A stretch of DNA of 64,000 nucleotides. It comes from Sphingomonas yabuuchiae. Its GTDB lineage: Bacteria; Pseudomonadota; Alphaproteobacteria; Sphingomonadales; Sphingomonadaceae. The translations under genes were made by a program, and so were the position numbers. Every line of letters starts with the position of its first letter. The stretch's first letter is position 1. A model generated the notes under the pieces. That model was not told the origin of the DNA and did not search any database. It was given only the letters and a program-made list of their open reading frames with translations. Shown piece after piece: positions 34,745-42,982 of the stretch. Location of the stretch: positions 1 to 64,000 of the forward strand of contig NZ_LDTF01000028.1 of assembly GCF_001477495.1 (NCBI RefSeq). Direction: 5' to 3'.

Positions 34745-36091
34745 TTATCCGTTTCGGGTCGATCGATCGCCCTTGGCGGCGTTGCGCACGCGAAAGGCCC
34801 TGGGGCCGGGCGTGGGCGATTTTCGAGCGAGATTCTGGATGACTGCTATTGCGAACGCGAGCATCAGATTGCCGAACGTATCGCGCGCCATCATGGTCGT
34901 TTCGGTCAGATTATGGCCCATCAGGAAGATCAGCAGGGCCGCCGCCGCCGCCGCATGATATTTCGACGGCATGGTGGCGATCAGCAAGCGGCCGCCGGGG
35001 ATGACGAAGAGCACCGCCACGGCCAGCAACAGGCCGAAAATGCCCAACTGGGTCCACAGGTCGAGATAGCCGTTATGACCCTGCGACACCATGGCCGAAA
35101 CCCAGGATCGGCCATAGACATTGGCCGGGCTGACCGGGCCGGCATCCCAGAAGCTGCCGAAGCCTGCCCCGAAAACCCAATGCTCGCGCAAATAGGCGGT
35201 CATCGTCCGCCAGATCTGGATGCGGCCAGTGAAAGCGGTCTCGCTGCTGTCCAGCGAATCGAGCAGCATCGGGACATAGGTGATCGCGGCATAGGCCGCG
35301 ACCGCGCCGCCCAGCATGAGGACAGGGATCAACAGCGCGCGATAGGCCGGTCGGTAGCGCAGATAGGCCAGGCCGGTTGCCAGCCCGACAAACACGAGAC
35401 CGAGCGAGGTCTTCGAATGCGTCCGGTAAAGAAAATAGCCCGATGCGAGCAGCATCGCCAGCCGCCAGACCATGGTCAGCCGTCCGCAGCCGAACGCCAG
35501 CAGGATGATGGTTTCGGCAAGGACGGGACCGGTGTCGTTCTTGTGCGGGATCAGGCCATGCCAGTCGCCCGCCAGCCCGGGATCGGTGGCATCGCCGCCC
35601 TGATGGATCGCGGCGGGGGTGGATGCGACATAAGCATAGTTGATGAACAGCAGGACCAGCAGCGTCGCCACCATATAGTCCATCGCCCGCCGATACCCCA
35701 ACTCGTCGACGCAGCGAAAGACGGTCCAGATGATCATGACGGTCAGGATCAGGCGTCGCACCGCGACGCTGGGCGCGTCAGACCAGCCGATGCTGGCGAC
35801 GCAGAAGGCGAGTAGCAGCAAAATGGTCGGCGGGATCGCCACCAGCCGCCATCCGATCTTGACCGGCCGCGACGCGATCAGGACCATGCCGACGCACAGA
35901 CTGTAAAGCCCCTGGCGCAAGGCATTGCCCGCGCCGAACTGGGCCGTGTATTCGGTGGCGCTCGGCGGGATCGACTTGATCTGCGTCGCCGACACCAGGA
36001 TCAGCAGGACGAAAGCACCGACCAACAACCAGTAGCGCAACTGGTCGAGAGAGATGTCGATGATTTTGCGCGAGCCACGTTTCGCCGTCAC
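34745..36091 (-). CDS. O-antigen ligase/Wzy polymerase-like membrane protein (copy B)
   Basis: 448 residues from the GTG at 36091 (GTGA overlap with the upstream stop). About ten helices surround the same loop motifs as copy A: GLIPHKND, TGRIQIWRTM, GAGFGSFWDAGPVSPANVYGR and HNGYLDLWTQLGIFG. The two proteins align over their full length and share many blocks, so they arose by duplication and then diverged. A 213-bp gap (34532-34744) separates it from the next gene and may hold an internal promoter. Confidence 0.9.
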   Translation of the reverse strand: MTAKRGSRKIIDISLDQLRYWLLVGAFVLLILVSATQIKSIPPSATEYTAQFGAGNALRQGLYSLCVGMVLIASRPVKIGWRLVAIPPTILLLLAFCVASIGWSDAPSVAVRRLILTVMIIWTVFRCVDELGYRRAMDYMVATLLVLLFINYAYVASTPAAIHQGGDATDPGLAGDWHGLIPHKNDTGPVLAETIILLAFGCGRLTMVWRLAMLLASGYFLYRTHSKTSLGLVFVGLATGLAYLRYRPAYRALLIPVLMLGGAVAAYAAITYVPMLLDSLDSSETAFTGRIQIWRTMTAYLREHWVFGAGFGSFWDAGPVSPANVYGRSWVSAMVSQGHNGYLDLWTQLGIFGLLLAVAVLFVIPGGRLLIATMPSKYHAAAAAALLIFLMGHNLTETTMMARDTFGNLMLAFAIAVIQNLARKSPTPGPRAFRVRNAAKGDRSTRNG

Positions 36092-37221
36092 GCCGAATGC
36101 CTAGGGGAAAGGCGATCCCGCAGGCGCGTCAGGATCGGCTTTTCGATGTAGAGGTGAACGCCGATGCCGACGATGACCGACCCGACCCCGGCGGCGACAA
36201 AGTAGACGACCCCCGGTATCCACATCAGCGCCTTCGACTGCAGCGACCCCGCGACCGAAAGCACGGCGGAGTGGACCAGATAGATCGAATAGGACGCGTC
36301 ACCGATCAGCAGCAGGGTCGGGGAGGAGAACAGGCGTGGATAGGCCTTTTCCGCGACGAGGCAGATGGCCAGGACGAACAGGACAGGCAAAGCGACCGCA
36401 AACAGCGCCAGATTGTCATGGTCGAAATTGGCGCGCGGCCCCACGATGCCCGACACGGCCACGCAACTGATGCCCAGGCCCAGCAGCAGCGGAATCAGCG
36501 CGCTGGCCCTCAGATGAGGCATCGCCCGCCACAGCAGGGCACCGAGGATGAAGTACAGATTATAGACGTTGAGGGGATCCAGGGCGTATCTGTGGAAGAC
36601 AAACACGGACACCAGGATCGCGACCGTCCAAAGGGGCCATAGCAGTCGCGACGCGTGACGGCTCAATATCGCCAGCGCGAACAGGCCATAGAACATGACC
36701 TCGAACAACATGCTCCAAGCGACCTTGAGCGGCAGTTCCGGGTCCTGCACGAACGGCAGGAGCATCACGGTGGTCAGGAGATTGCCTGGGCGCAGGTCGA
36801 GCGGGCGATAATCGGGTTTGAAATAGGTTGCGATCAGAAACGCGACCGCCATCAGCCAATAGATCGGATAGACGCGGACGAAACGCCGCCACGAATATCG
36901 GGCCAGGCGCTGCGGGACGCCGACGTCGCGATGATGCGCGAGAAGAATCGTGAAGCCCGAGATCATGAAGAACAGGTTGACGCCAAGCCAGCCCCACTCG
37001 GCCAGACCGCCGAACTGGGAATTGGTGCCATAGTTTCGATGCCCGAGGATGATGTCGGTGTGATACAGGACGACCGCACAGGCCGCGAAACCGCGCAGGA
37101 CCTGGATCGACAGCACGCGCGACTTGGTACCCCCGACACCGGCAAGCGTAGGCGAATCGGGCAAGGACTTGTCAGGCAGCGGCGCGGTGGCGGTCATCGC
37201 CGTCTCCATGCGGGCGTTCAA
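36088..37221 (-). CDS. Acyltransferase 3 family membrane protein
   Basis: 377 residues from the TTG at 37221, which has an excellent AAGGAG six bases upstream. The ATG at 37209 is an alternative four codons in. The acyltransferase-3 motifs are IQVLRGFAACAVVLYHT near residue 40, GWLGVNLFFMISGFTIL and GDASYSIYLVHSAVLS, in about ten helices. It is the first gene of a seven-gene leftward EPS operon in which most start and stop codons overlap. It likely acylates a surface glycan. Confidence 0.9.
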   Translation of the reverse strand: MNARMETAMTATAPLPDKSLPDSPTLAGVGGTKSRVLSIQVLRGFAACAVVLYHTDIILGHRNYGTNSQFGGLAEWGWLGVNLFFMISGFTILLAHHRDVGVPQRLARYSWRRFVRVYPIYWLMAVAFLIATYFKPDYRPLDLRPGNLLTTVMLLPFVQDPELPLKVAWSMLFEVMFYGLFALAILSRHASRLLWPLWTVAILVSVFVFHRYALDPLNVYNLYFILGALLWRAMPHLRASALIPLLLGLGISCVAVSGIVGPRANFDHDNLALFAVALPVLFVLAICLVAEKAYPRLFSSPTLLLIGDASYSIYLVHSAVLSVAGSLQSKALMWIPGVVYFVAAGVGSVIVGIGVHLYIEKPILTRLRDRLSPRHSA

Positions 37222-37515
37222 GGCATGCTCCTTACGGAATCAGGAATGCGGGTCACGAGGTTCGAGAAGGGCCATGCCGAATTCATGATCCAATTACCAT
37301 GGTCGATGGCGGACCGATGACTTGAAGCGATGCGATGATCCAGCCAAATCAGCAATATAAGCTGTGCCGTTAGGGTTCATGGACCGACCGTAAATCGCGA
37401 TTGCATGCTCACCCTTTCCGTGCTGCTCCGACAAGATTAGTCCGTAAGTATGAACAGGTCGTTCAACGGTCTGCCCGATAAACTGCCTCTTTTGGAGTGT
37501 TGCGGCCAGCGAAAA

Positions 37516-40173
37516 TCACCGTCCGATGACGGGCAGGCTGATGAGCGGCATTTTCTGAACGACCTTGTGGAGCAATATCGGCAGCAGGACGGCCCCGATC
37601 ATGCAGAGGACGAAAGTCGCGCCCAGGCCGATGTCGAGCCGCTGCAGGATTGCACGGACTGCCCCGTTGGCGAGCGGATGCCACAGATAGATGGTCATCG
37701 AATAGGGCTTGAGCGCGGCCAGCAGCGGAACTTTGGGAACGTAATAGAGCAGGGGGGGCACCACGGCGAACCCGGCGATCAAGGTCAGGAAGGGCTCGAA
37801 AGACGGTACGGGTGCCGTCCCTGTCCGCCAATAGAGTTCGAGACCGAGCATGGCGAGGCTGATGACGGCGCCTGCGCGGACCGTCAGCGGATTGTACAGG
37901 AGTTCGGGCAGCCGTTTCAGATACATGCCGAGCAGAAAATAGGGCAGCAGGTAAAGGACGTTGGGGATGACCAGCCATTCGGCGGTCCGGGCTGGCAGGA
38001 CCAGTCCGACGCCCAGCACAGCCATCGCGGCCGCCAGGGTCAGCGGCATGGGGCCGCGTCGCTCTGCCAAAGCTATGACGACGAACACTACGAACAGCGC
38101 ATTCAGATACCAGAGGTGCAGACTGCCGACCAGTAGGGCCAGCAGCAGGCTGGGCTGGTCGATATGCATCTTGGCGCGGATGGCCCACATGACCGCCCCT
38201 ACGAAAAATGCGGGGATCAGCAAGCCGCGTGACTTGCGTCGGATAAAGGTGGGCCGCGGCAGGTCGAGATAAGGCTTCAGCGCATAGAGATAGCCCGCCA
38301 TGGCCGTGAACAGCGGCATTCTGATGAACCGGATCGAATCGACGACGCCGTGCCAGGGCGAATCCATCGGAAGCTTCATGCCGGTGTCGGAATTGAGGCC
38401 GACGACATGGAAGGCGACGACCAACAGGCAGGCGATGCCGCGCAACGTGTCGAGATTGCTGAGTATCAGCGGCGGCGAGGCGAGTGCCGGTACGGCGGCA
38501 TCCTCGGCGCGGCGGGCCAGCGCGGCGATACTGGTCGCCTCCCATCCGTCGGGAAGCTGGCCCAATCGTTCCTCCAGGGCCTTTGCCATGGTCGCATGGA
38601 GGAAGGAATGGCCGCCAAGCGACCGGAAACTGGCCGAATCGTTCTGGGCGGCGTCGCCGAACATATAGACGAAAATGTCCCGGATCGGCGTATGTCGGTC
38701 CGGATGCGGCATGGGGGCGGGCGGACGCCGCTCCTGAAAGTCGAGTCGCAGGCGCTGATGATCGACCTCGCCCGTGGCCAGGCGCGGCGCGTTGGACAGG
38801 CAAAGGATGGCGATACGGGCGGGCGGAAGACCCAGTTCTTCTGAAAGCAGCGAAACGATGCTCGCCCCTTCCGCGTCTGGACCGACCAGTATGAAGATCT
38901 GATCGTCATTGCCGGTCACCACGGCGGATATGCCGGCGCGGGCCAGCCTGTCCTCGACCCCGGCCAGATCGATCATCCGGCCGACAATCCTGACCGTCCG
39001 TCCAAGGTGACCGACCAACCGATATGAGCCCGAAGGCAGCCGCCGTGCCAGATCGCCGGTCGGCAGCACGGGTTCCTGCGGCGGAAGCGCCAGGTCCTCC
39101 CGGCGGGTGGCATGGCCCATCAGAACGCCGGGGCCGTGATAGAGGAGTTCGCCAACCAGGTCGGTGCCCTGGACGCTTTGGCCCGCATCGTCGCGCAACG
39201 TAAGGTGCCCGCCTGGCAACGGGCATCCGATCGTTTCCAGATCGGTGTCCGGGTGGTGAAGCGGCAGGCACGCCATCGGGCCGCTGGCCTCGTTCCGGCC
39301 ATATAGCACCGGAAAGCGCCAGCCCCGGCTTCGCGCCAGCGTCGCGTAACGGGCGGCTCGTTCGGGCGGCAGATGCCCGTCCGCGTGGATCAGCCGACGC
39401 AGGCTGGCAGGGGCCTGCGCGGCGAGATCGACCTCGACGAGCCGGTCGAAGGACTCCGCATCGCCTGCCACGCCGGTCACGCCCAGTTTTCGAGCCGAGG
39501 CCCATAAGGCCGGGTCCGTCGGGTCGCGCGGATCGAGCACCAATGTGGCTCCGGCGAGCAGATGGCTGCCGAGCATCGCCAGCCCATGTGCTCGGTCGAG
39601 CGGCAGCAAGGACAGCGTGCGGTCGTCCGGGGCGATGTCGCAGCCAACCCGCATCGCCTCGGCGCCGGCGGTCAGATTGTGGCGGGAGAGTCTAATGGCT
39701 TGAACTTCGCTACCCCGGCCGCCGATCGGTAGCAGAACAGCCAACATAGGGTGCATCGCGGGTCGGCCGTCGACCGGCTCGGCTCGCACCAGCCGGGCGA
39801 TCGCATCGCCGCTATCGCCCGCCTTCGCAACCCAGTTCGGCGAGAATTGCCGGGTCAACCGCTCCAGGCTCAGGGAATCGTCTGGCGGGCAAAGGATTAT
39901 GCCATGGCGACCCGTCCAAGCCGCAAGGCACAGGATCACGGTCGATACTGTTGGTGTGGCCTCCACCAAGAGAAGATGCCGATCTGGTCCGATATGGTCC
40001 AGAAGCGTCGTCAGATGTCGGGACAGCGCCGCAAAGCTGGTGGAATGGGCGTCCGGCCCCTGGATGATGGCGGTCGCGTCACCGCGCGTCCGCCACTGCT
40101 CGACAAGGGCTTCGACGGAAACATCCGGAGCATGATCATGCCCCTTCTCCGAAGGGCGCGGTTCATGGTGCAT
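37516..40173 (-). CDS. Adenylation-carrier-acyltransferase 3 fusion protein (degenerate A domain)
   Basis: 885 residues from the ATG at 40173. A TTG ten codons earlier is weaker. There are three parts. Residues 1-480 form an AMP-binding-type domain with YGRNE near 293 and TGDLARR near 372. About 490-565 is a carrier domain with LGGHS, where Ser523 is the likely phosphopantetheine site. About 570-885 is an acyltransferase-3 membrane domain with LDTLRGIACLLVVAFH and YSMTIYLWHP. The order suggests acyl or aminoacyl loading, tethering and transfer across the membrane onto a glycan. However, the phosphate-loop Lys is replaced (Gln158) and the catalytic A10 Lys is Glu469. The substrate is unknown. 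It is divergent from the EPS export genes. Confidence 0.85.
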   Translation of the reverse strand: MHHEPRPSEKGHDHAPDVSVEALVEQWRTRGDATAIIQGPDAHSTSFAALSRHLTTLLDHIGPDRHLLLVEATPTVSTVILCLAAWTGRHGIILCPPDDSLSLERLTRQFSPNWVAKAGDSGDAIARLVRAEPVDGRPAMHPMLAVLLPIGGRGSEVQAIRLSRHNLTAGAEAMRVGCDIAPDDRTLSLLPLDRAHGLAMLGSHLLAGATLVLDPRDPTDPALWASARKLGVTGVAGDAESFDRLVEVDLAAQAPASLRRLIHADGHLPPERAARYATLARSRGWRFPVLYGRNEASGPMACLPLHHPDTDLETIGCPLPGGHLTLRDDAGQSVQGTDLVGELLYHGPGVLMGHATRREDLALPPQEPVLPTGDLARRLPSGSYRLVGHLGRTVRIVGRMIDLAGVEDRLARAGISAVVTGNDDQIFILVGPDAEGASIVSLLSEELGLPPARIAILCLSNAPRLATGEVDHQRLRLDFQERRPPAPMPHPDRHTPIRDIFVYMFGDAAQNDSASFRSLGGHSFLHATMAKALEERLGQLPDGWEATSIAALARRAEDAAVPALASPPLILSNLDTLRGIACLLVVAFHVVGLNSDTGMKLPMDSPWHGVVDSIRFIRMPLFTAMAGYLYALKPYLDLPRPTFIRRKSRGLLIPAFFVGAVMWAIRAKMHIDQPSLLLALLVGSLHLWYLNALFVVFVVIALAERRGPMPLTLAAAMAVLGVGLVLPARTAEWLVIPNVLYLLPYFLLGMYLKRLPELLYNPLTVRAGAVISLAMLGLELYWRTGTAPVPSFEPFLTLIAGFAVVPPLLYYVPKVPLLAALKPYSMTIYLWHPLANGAVRAILQRLDIGLGATFVLCMIGAVLLPILLHKVVQKMPLISLPVIGR

Positions 40174-40458
40174 CGCATATATTCCAGACGTGGCCGGCCG
40201 CAATTCGGCATGGTGCCGGTCTGTTTATCAATTGGCGCGCCTCGGCTGGTCGAGACACATGAGTTAATAAAATCAGCTTGGCGCGGAACTTTTCCGGCGG
40301 GAAAGTCTTTCGGCGTCGGGCTAACATGGGGTGACCCTATACGTCATTCATCAGGTCGCCCGGGGGGATTGTGCATTGTGTCATTATGGGGCGATGCGCG
40401 CGACCGTCGGCTTGCGGTTCGGCGGCAGCATATCTAGGCAAAAACAGCCAAATAAGGG
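40174..40458. other. Divergent promoter region between the fusion and EPS export genes
   Basis: 285 bp without a gene. It contains AT-rich stretches (GAGTTAATAAAATCAGC near 40261) that may hold the promoters of both directions. I see no clear operator. Confidence 0.4.
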
Positions 40459-41034
40459 ATGTCGGTTTTGCGTTTCATCACCTCTCTGTTGCTGCTTTTG
40501 CTAGCGGCCTGTTCCACGGCTGGCGGTCACGCGATCAGCACCGGGGAGCGGTATGTCGCGCCTGGTGGCAAGGTCGACAACTATACACTCGGTGTCGGCG
40601 ACAAGGTGCGCCTGATCGTCTACAACGAGGCGTCGCTGTCGGGTGAGTTCGAAGTCAATTCGGCCGGTGCGCTGGCGCTTCCCCTGATCGGCGATGTCGC
40701 GGCGCAGGGCAAGGATATCGACAGTCTCAGTAAGTCCATTCACGACAAGCTCGCCAATGGCTATCTGCGTGATCCGCGGGTGAGCGTCGAGGTGCTGACC
40801 TATCGTCCGTTTTTCATCCTGGGTGAAGTGCAGACGCCAGGCCAATATCCTTATGTCGTCGGGCTGACCGCTCTGAATGCGGTGGCATCCGCCAAGGGGT
40901 TCACGCCGCGGGCGGACAAGAAGGCGATCTTCATTCGCCGGTCCGGCTCCAGCGAGGAAGAGCTTTATCGCCTGACGCCCGACCTGCGCATCTGGCCTGG
41001 CGACACGCTGCGTGTGGGCGAGCGGTTGTTCTGA
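40459..41034 (+). CDS. Polysaccharide export lipoprotein (Wza-like, short)
   Basis: 191 residues. The lipobox LAAC is at about residues 15-18, so the mature protein is a lipoprotein. The poly-export domain follows (YTLGVGDKVRLIVYNEASLSG, LPLIGDVAAQG) and then an SLBB-like segment (FFILGEVQTPGQYPY). It is the outer-membrane channel component for EPS, shorter than classical Wza. The ATG at 40459 abuts AAGGG, while a TTG at 40468 has that Shine-Dalgarno at normal distance, so translation may begin three codons later. It is the first of four or five EPS export genes on the plus strand. Confidence 0.9.
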   Translation: MSVLRFITSLLLLLLAACSTAGGHAISTGERYVAPGGKVDNYTLGVGDKVRLIVYNEASLSGEFEVNSAGALALPLIGDVAAQGKDIDSLSKSIHDKLANGYLRDPRVSVEVLTYRPFFILGEVQTPGQYPYVVGLTALNAVASAKGFTPRADKKAIFIRRSGSSEEELYRLTPDLRIWPGDTLRVGERLF

Positions 41035-41071
41035 TGCGGGGCGCGTCAATCCATAACAGTGGGGATGTCTA

Positions 41072-41530
41072 ATGCGGATCGTCAATCAATGGCGGGCAGG
41101 CGCGGCAATGGCTTTCGCCGTCATTCCGGCCGCGAGCGCCATGGCGTTGCAGGAAGCGCCGCAGGCGGTCGTGACGCCTGCCAAGGCCGATGAGGCGGCG
41201 ACGAAGGAAGACGCGGAGTCCATCGCACGGAGGGTCTGCGAGCGGATCAAGACGATCGCACCCGATAGCGATGCCACGCGGTTCGAGGCGGAGATTGTCT
41301 TTGCCCTCAGCCAGACCGACGTCGACCTGAAGGTCAAGCAGGACGCGCTGAGCACCGCGGGGTCGTTGTGCCCGATGGGAGCGGCGATGACCCTGGCGCT
41401 CAACAATGCGTCGTCGAGCATCGGCACGGGCGGTACGGCGGGTCTGGCGGATGCATTTTTTCCGGGCAGCACGGGCTTTTCGTCGCCATCGGTCGATGTC
41501 GGCGGCGGGTCGGTCAACTACGCGCTGTAA
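41072..41530 (+). CDS. Exported hypothetical protein of the EPS export operon
   Basis: 152 residues from the ATG at 41072 with GGGGA upstream. A signal peptide (AAMAFAVIPAASAMA) is followed by a helical segment with two cysteines (VCERIK and GSLCPMG) and a Gly/Ser-rich C-terminus. I do not recognise the family. Its place between the Wza-like lipoprotein and the outer-membrane barrel suggests a periplasmic accessory role in EPS export. Confidence 0.7.
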   Translation: MRIVNQWRAGAAMAFAVIPAASAMALQEAPQAVVTPAKADEAATKEDAESIARRVCERIKTIAPDSDATRFEAEIVFALSQTDVDLKVKQDALSTAGSLCPMGAAMTLALNNASSSIGTGGTAGLADAFFPGSTGFSSPSVDVGGGSVNYAL

Positions 41531-41626
41531 GAGCCCGACGATAAAGGCGTCGATCCGTTCGGGGTCGGTGTGAACGATAATGGCGGGAGTGGACCAGGGA
41601 CACTGACCGTAAAAAAGCGGGGCATC

Positions 41627-42958
41627 ATGGTGGTTAAGAGCGGACGTCCCATGTGGCGGTTTTTGATGGGTGCCACGGTGCTTGGCGGCATTTGGGCTCC
41701 GGCGGCGCAGGCGCAGGTCTCGACCGTGGTGCGTCCGGTGGTGGCCGCCGACTATAATCAGGACCGCAACGTGTCCGTCGAGGAACGCGCGCGCCCGGAC
41801 TATGACGCGTTGGGAATTCGCAGCGGCGGGATGCTGATCCTCCCGCGGCTCGATCTGGGCACGGTCGTCGCCGACAACGTCTATGCATCGCCGACCGATC
41901 GCACCGGCGACGTGTATTTCGTCGCCGCCCCGTCGGTGTCCGCTCGGTCGGACTGGTCGCGTCACGCGCTCCAGCTGTCGGCGGGCGGCGCGTTTCGCCG
42001 TTACGCCAATCAGCCCGTCCTCAATCGCGAGGAATGGAATCTGCGCGCGCTCGGCCGCCTCGATATCCTGGATTCGATGAGCCTGACGGGCGAGGGCCAG
42101 GCCGCGCTGATCCGCGAAGAGCCGTTCTCCAGTCAGCTTTCGGCCCCGTTGGCGGCGCTGTCCACCTATCGGCGCGATTTCCTGTCGACCAAGTTCGAGC
42201 GGCAGGTCGGGCGCACGCGCCTGATCGCCACCGCCGACTATACCGATCTGCGTTTCCGTCCGCTGGAATTCCGCAACGGCGTGATCCAGAGTCAGGCCGA
42301 TCGCAATCGCCAGATCGTGAACGTGCAGGGGCAGGGCGAATATGCCCTGTCGCCCGGTTTCGTCGTGTTCGGTCAGGGCACCTATACCGACATCAACTAT
42401 GACCGGACGCTGCTGAACGGCAATCCCAACCGGGATTCGGGCGGCTGGCGTGCGCAGGCGGGCTTCAATGCCGATATCTCGGCGTTTTTCCGTGGCACCC
42501 TCGCGGTCGGCTATGCCCAACGGAACTACAAATCGCCCATCTATGCCAATGTCGGCGGTTTGTCGGCGCAGGGCGAGCTTACCTATTTCCTGAGCCGCAA
42601 CACCGACATCACGCTCGAATTGCACCGGCAGTTGGACGATGCCGTCATTGTGGGCAACGGCGCCTTTTTTGACTCCGCGGTCGCGCTGCGGGTCAATCAC
42701 GAGTTGTTCTCGAACGTCCTGCTCGAAGGCAATGTCGCCTATCAGAACCAGGATTATGCCAACTCCAACCTGTCGTACGACATCGTTCGGGTCGGCGGTC
42801 ATGCCGATTATCTGATTAATAACCGATTCCGGGTACGGTTCTCGACGGATTACGGCTATCGGACCTCGCCATTGTCGACGACGGTCGGTCAGGGCCTGAT
42901 CGGGTCGGCCAAGATCGAACAGTTCAATGCAGGCCTCTCGCTGATCATACAGCGTTAA
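41627..42958 (+). CDS. Outer-membrane beta-barrel protein of the EPS locus
   Basis: 443 residues from the ATG at 41627. A signal peptide (to APAAQAQ) is followed by a protein made of alternating amphipathic strands (FRRYANQPVLNREEW, RTRLIATADYTDLRFRP, VRFSTDYGYRTSPL). It resembles the BBP2_2 outer-membrane barrel family found in alphaproteobacterial polysaccharide loci. It may form or assist the EPS exit pore. It lies 24 bp upstream of the Wzc-like gene and is likely cotranscribed. Confidence 0.82.
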   Translation: MVVKSGRPMWRFLMGATVLGGIWAPAAQAQVSTVVRPVVAADYNQDRNVSVEERARPDYDALGIRSGGMLILPRLDLGTVVADNVYASPTDRTGDVYFVAAPSVSARSDWSRHALQLSAGGAFRRYANQPVLNREEWNLRALGRLDILDSMSLTGEGQAALIREEPFSSQLSAPLAALSTYRRDFLSTKFERQVGRTRLIATADYTDLRFRPLEFRNGVIQSQADRNRQIVNVQGQGEYALSPGFVVFGQGTYTDINYDRTLLNGNPNRDSGGWRAQAGFNADISAFFRGTLAVGYAQRNYKSPIYANVGGLSAQGELTYFLSRNTDITLELHRQLDDAVIVGNGAFFDSAVALRVNHELFSNVLLEGNVAYQNQDYANSNLSYDIVRVGGHADYLINNRFRVRFSTDYGYRTSPLSTTVGQGLIGSAKIEQFNAGLSLIIQR

Positions 42959-42982
42959 GCCCGCCAATATAATGGTATCCCC

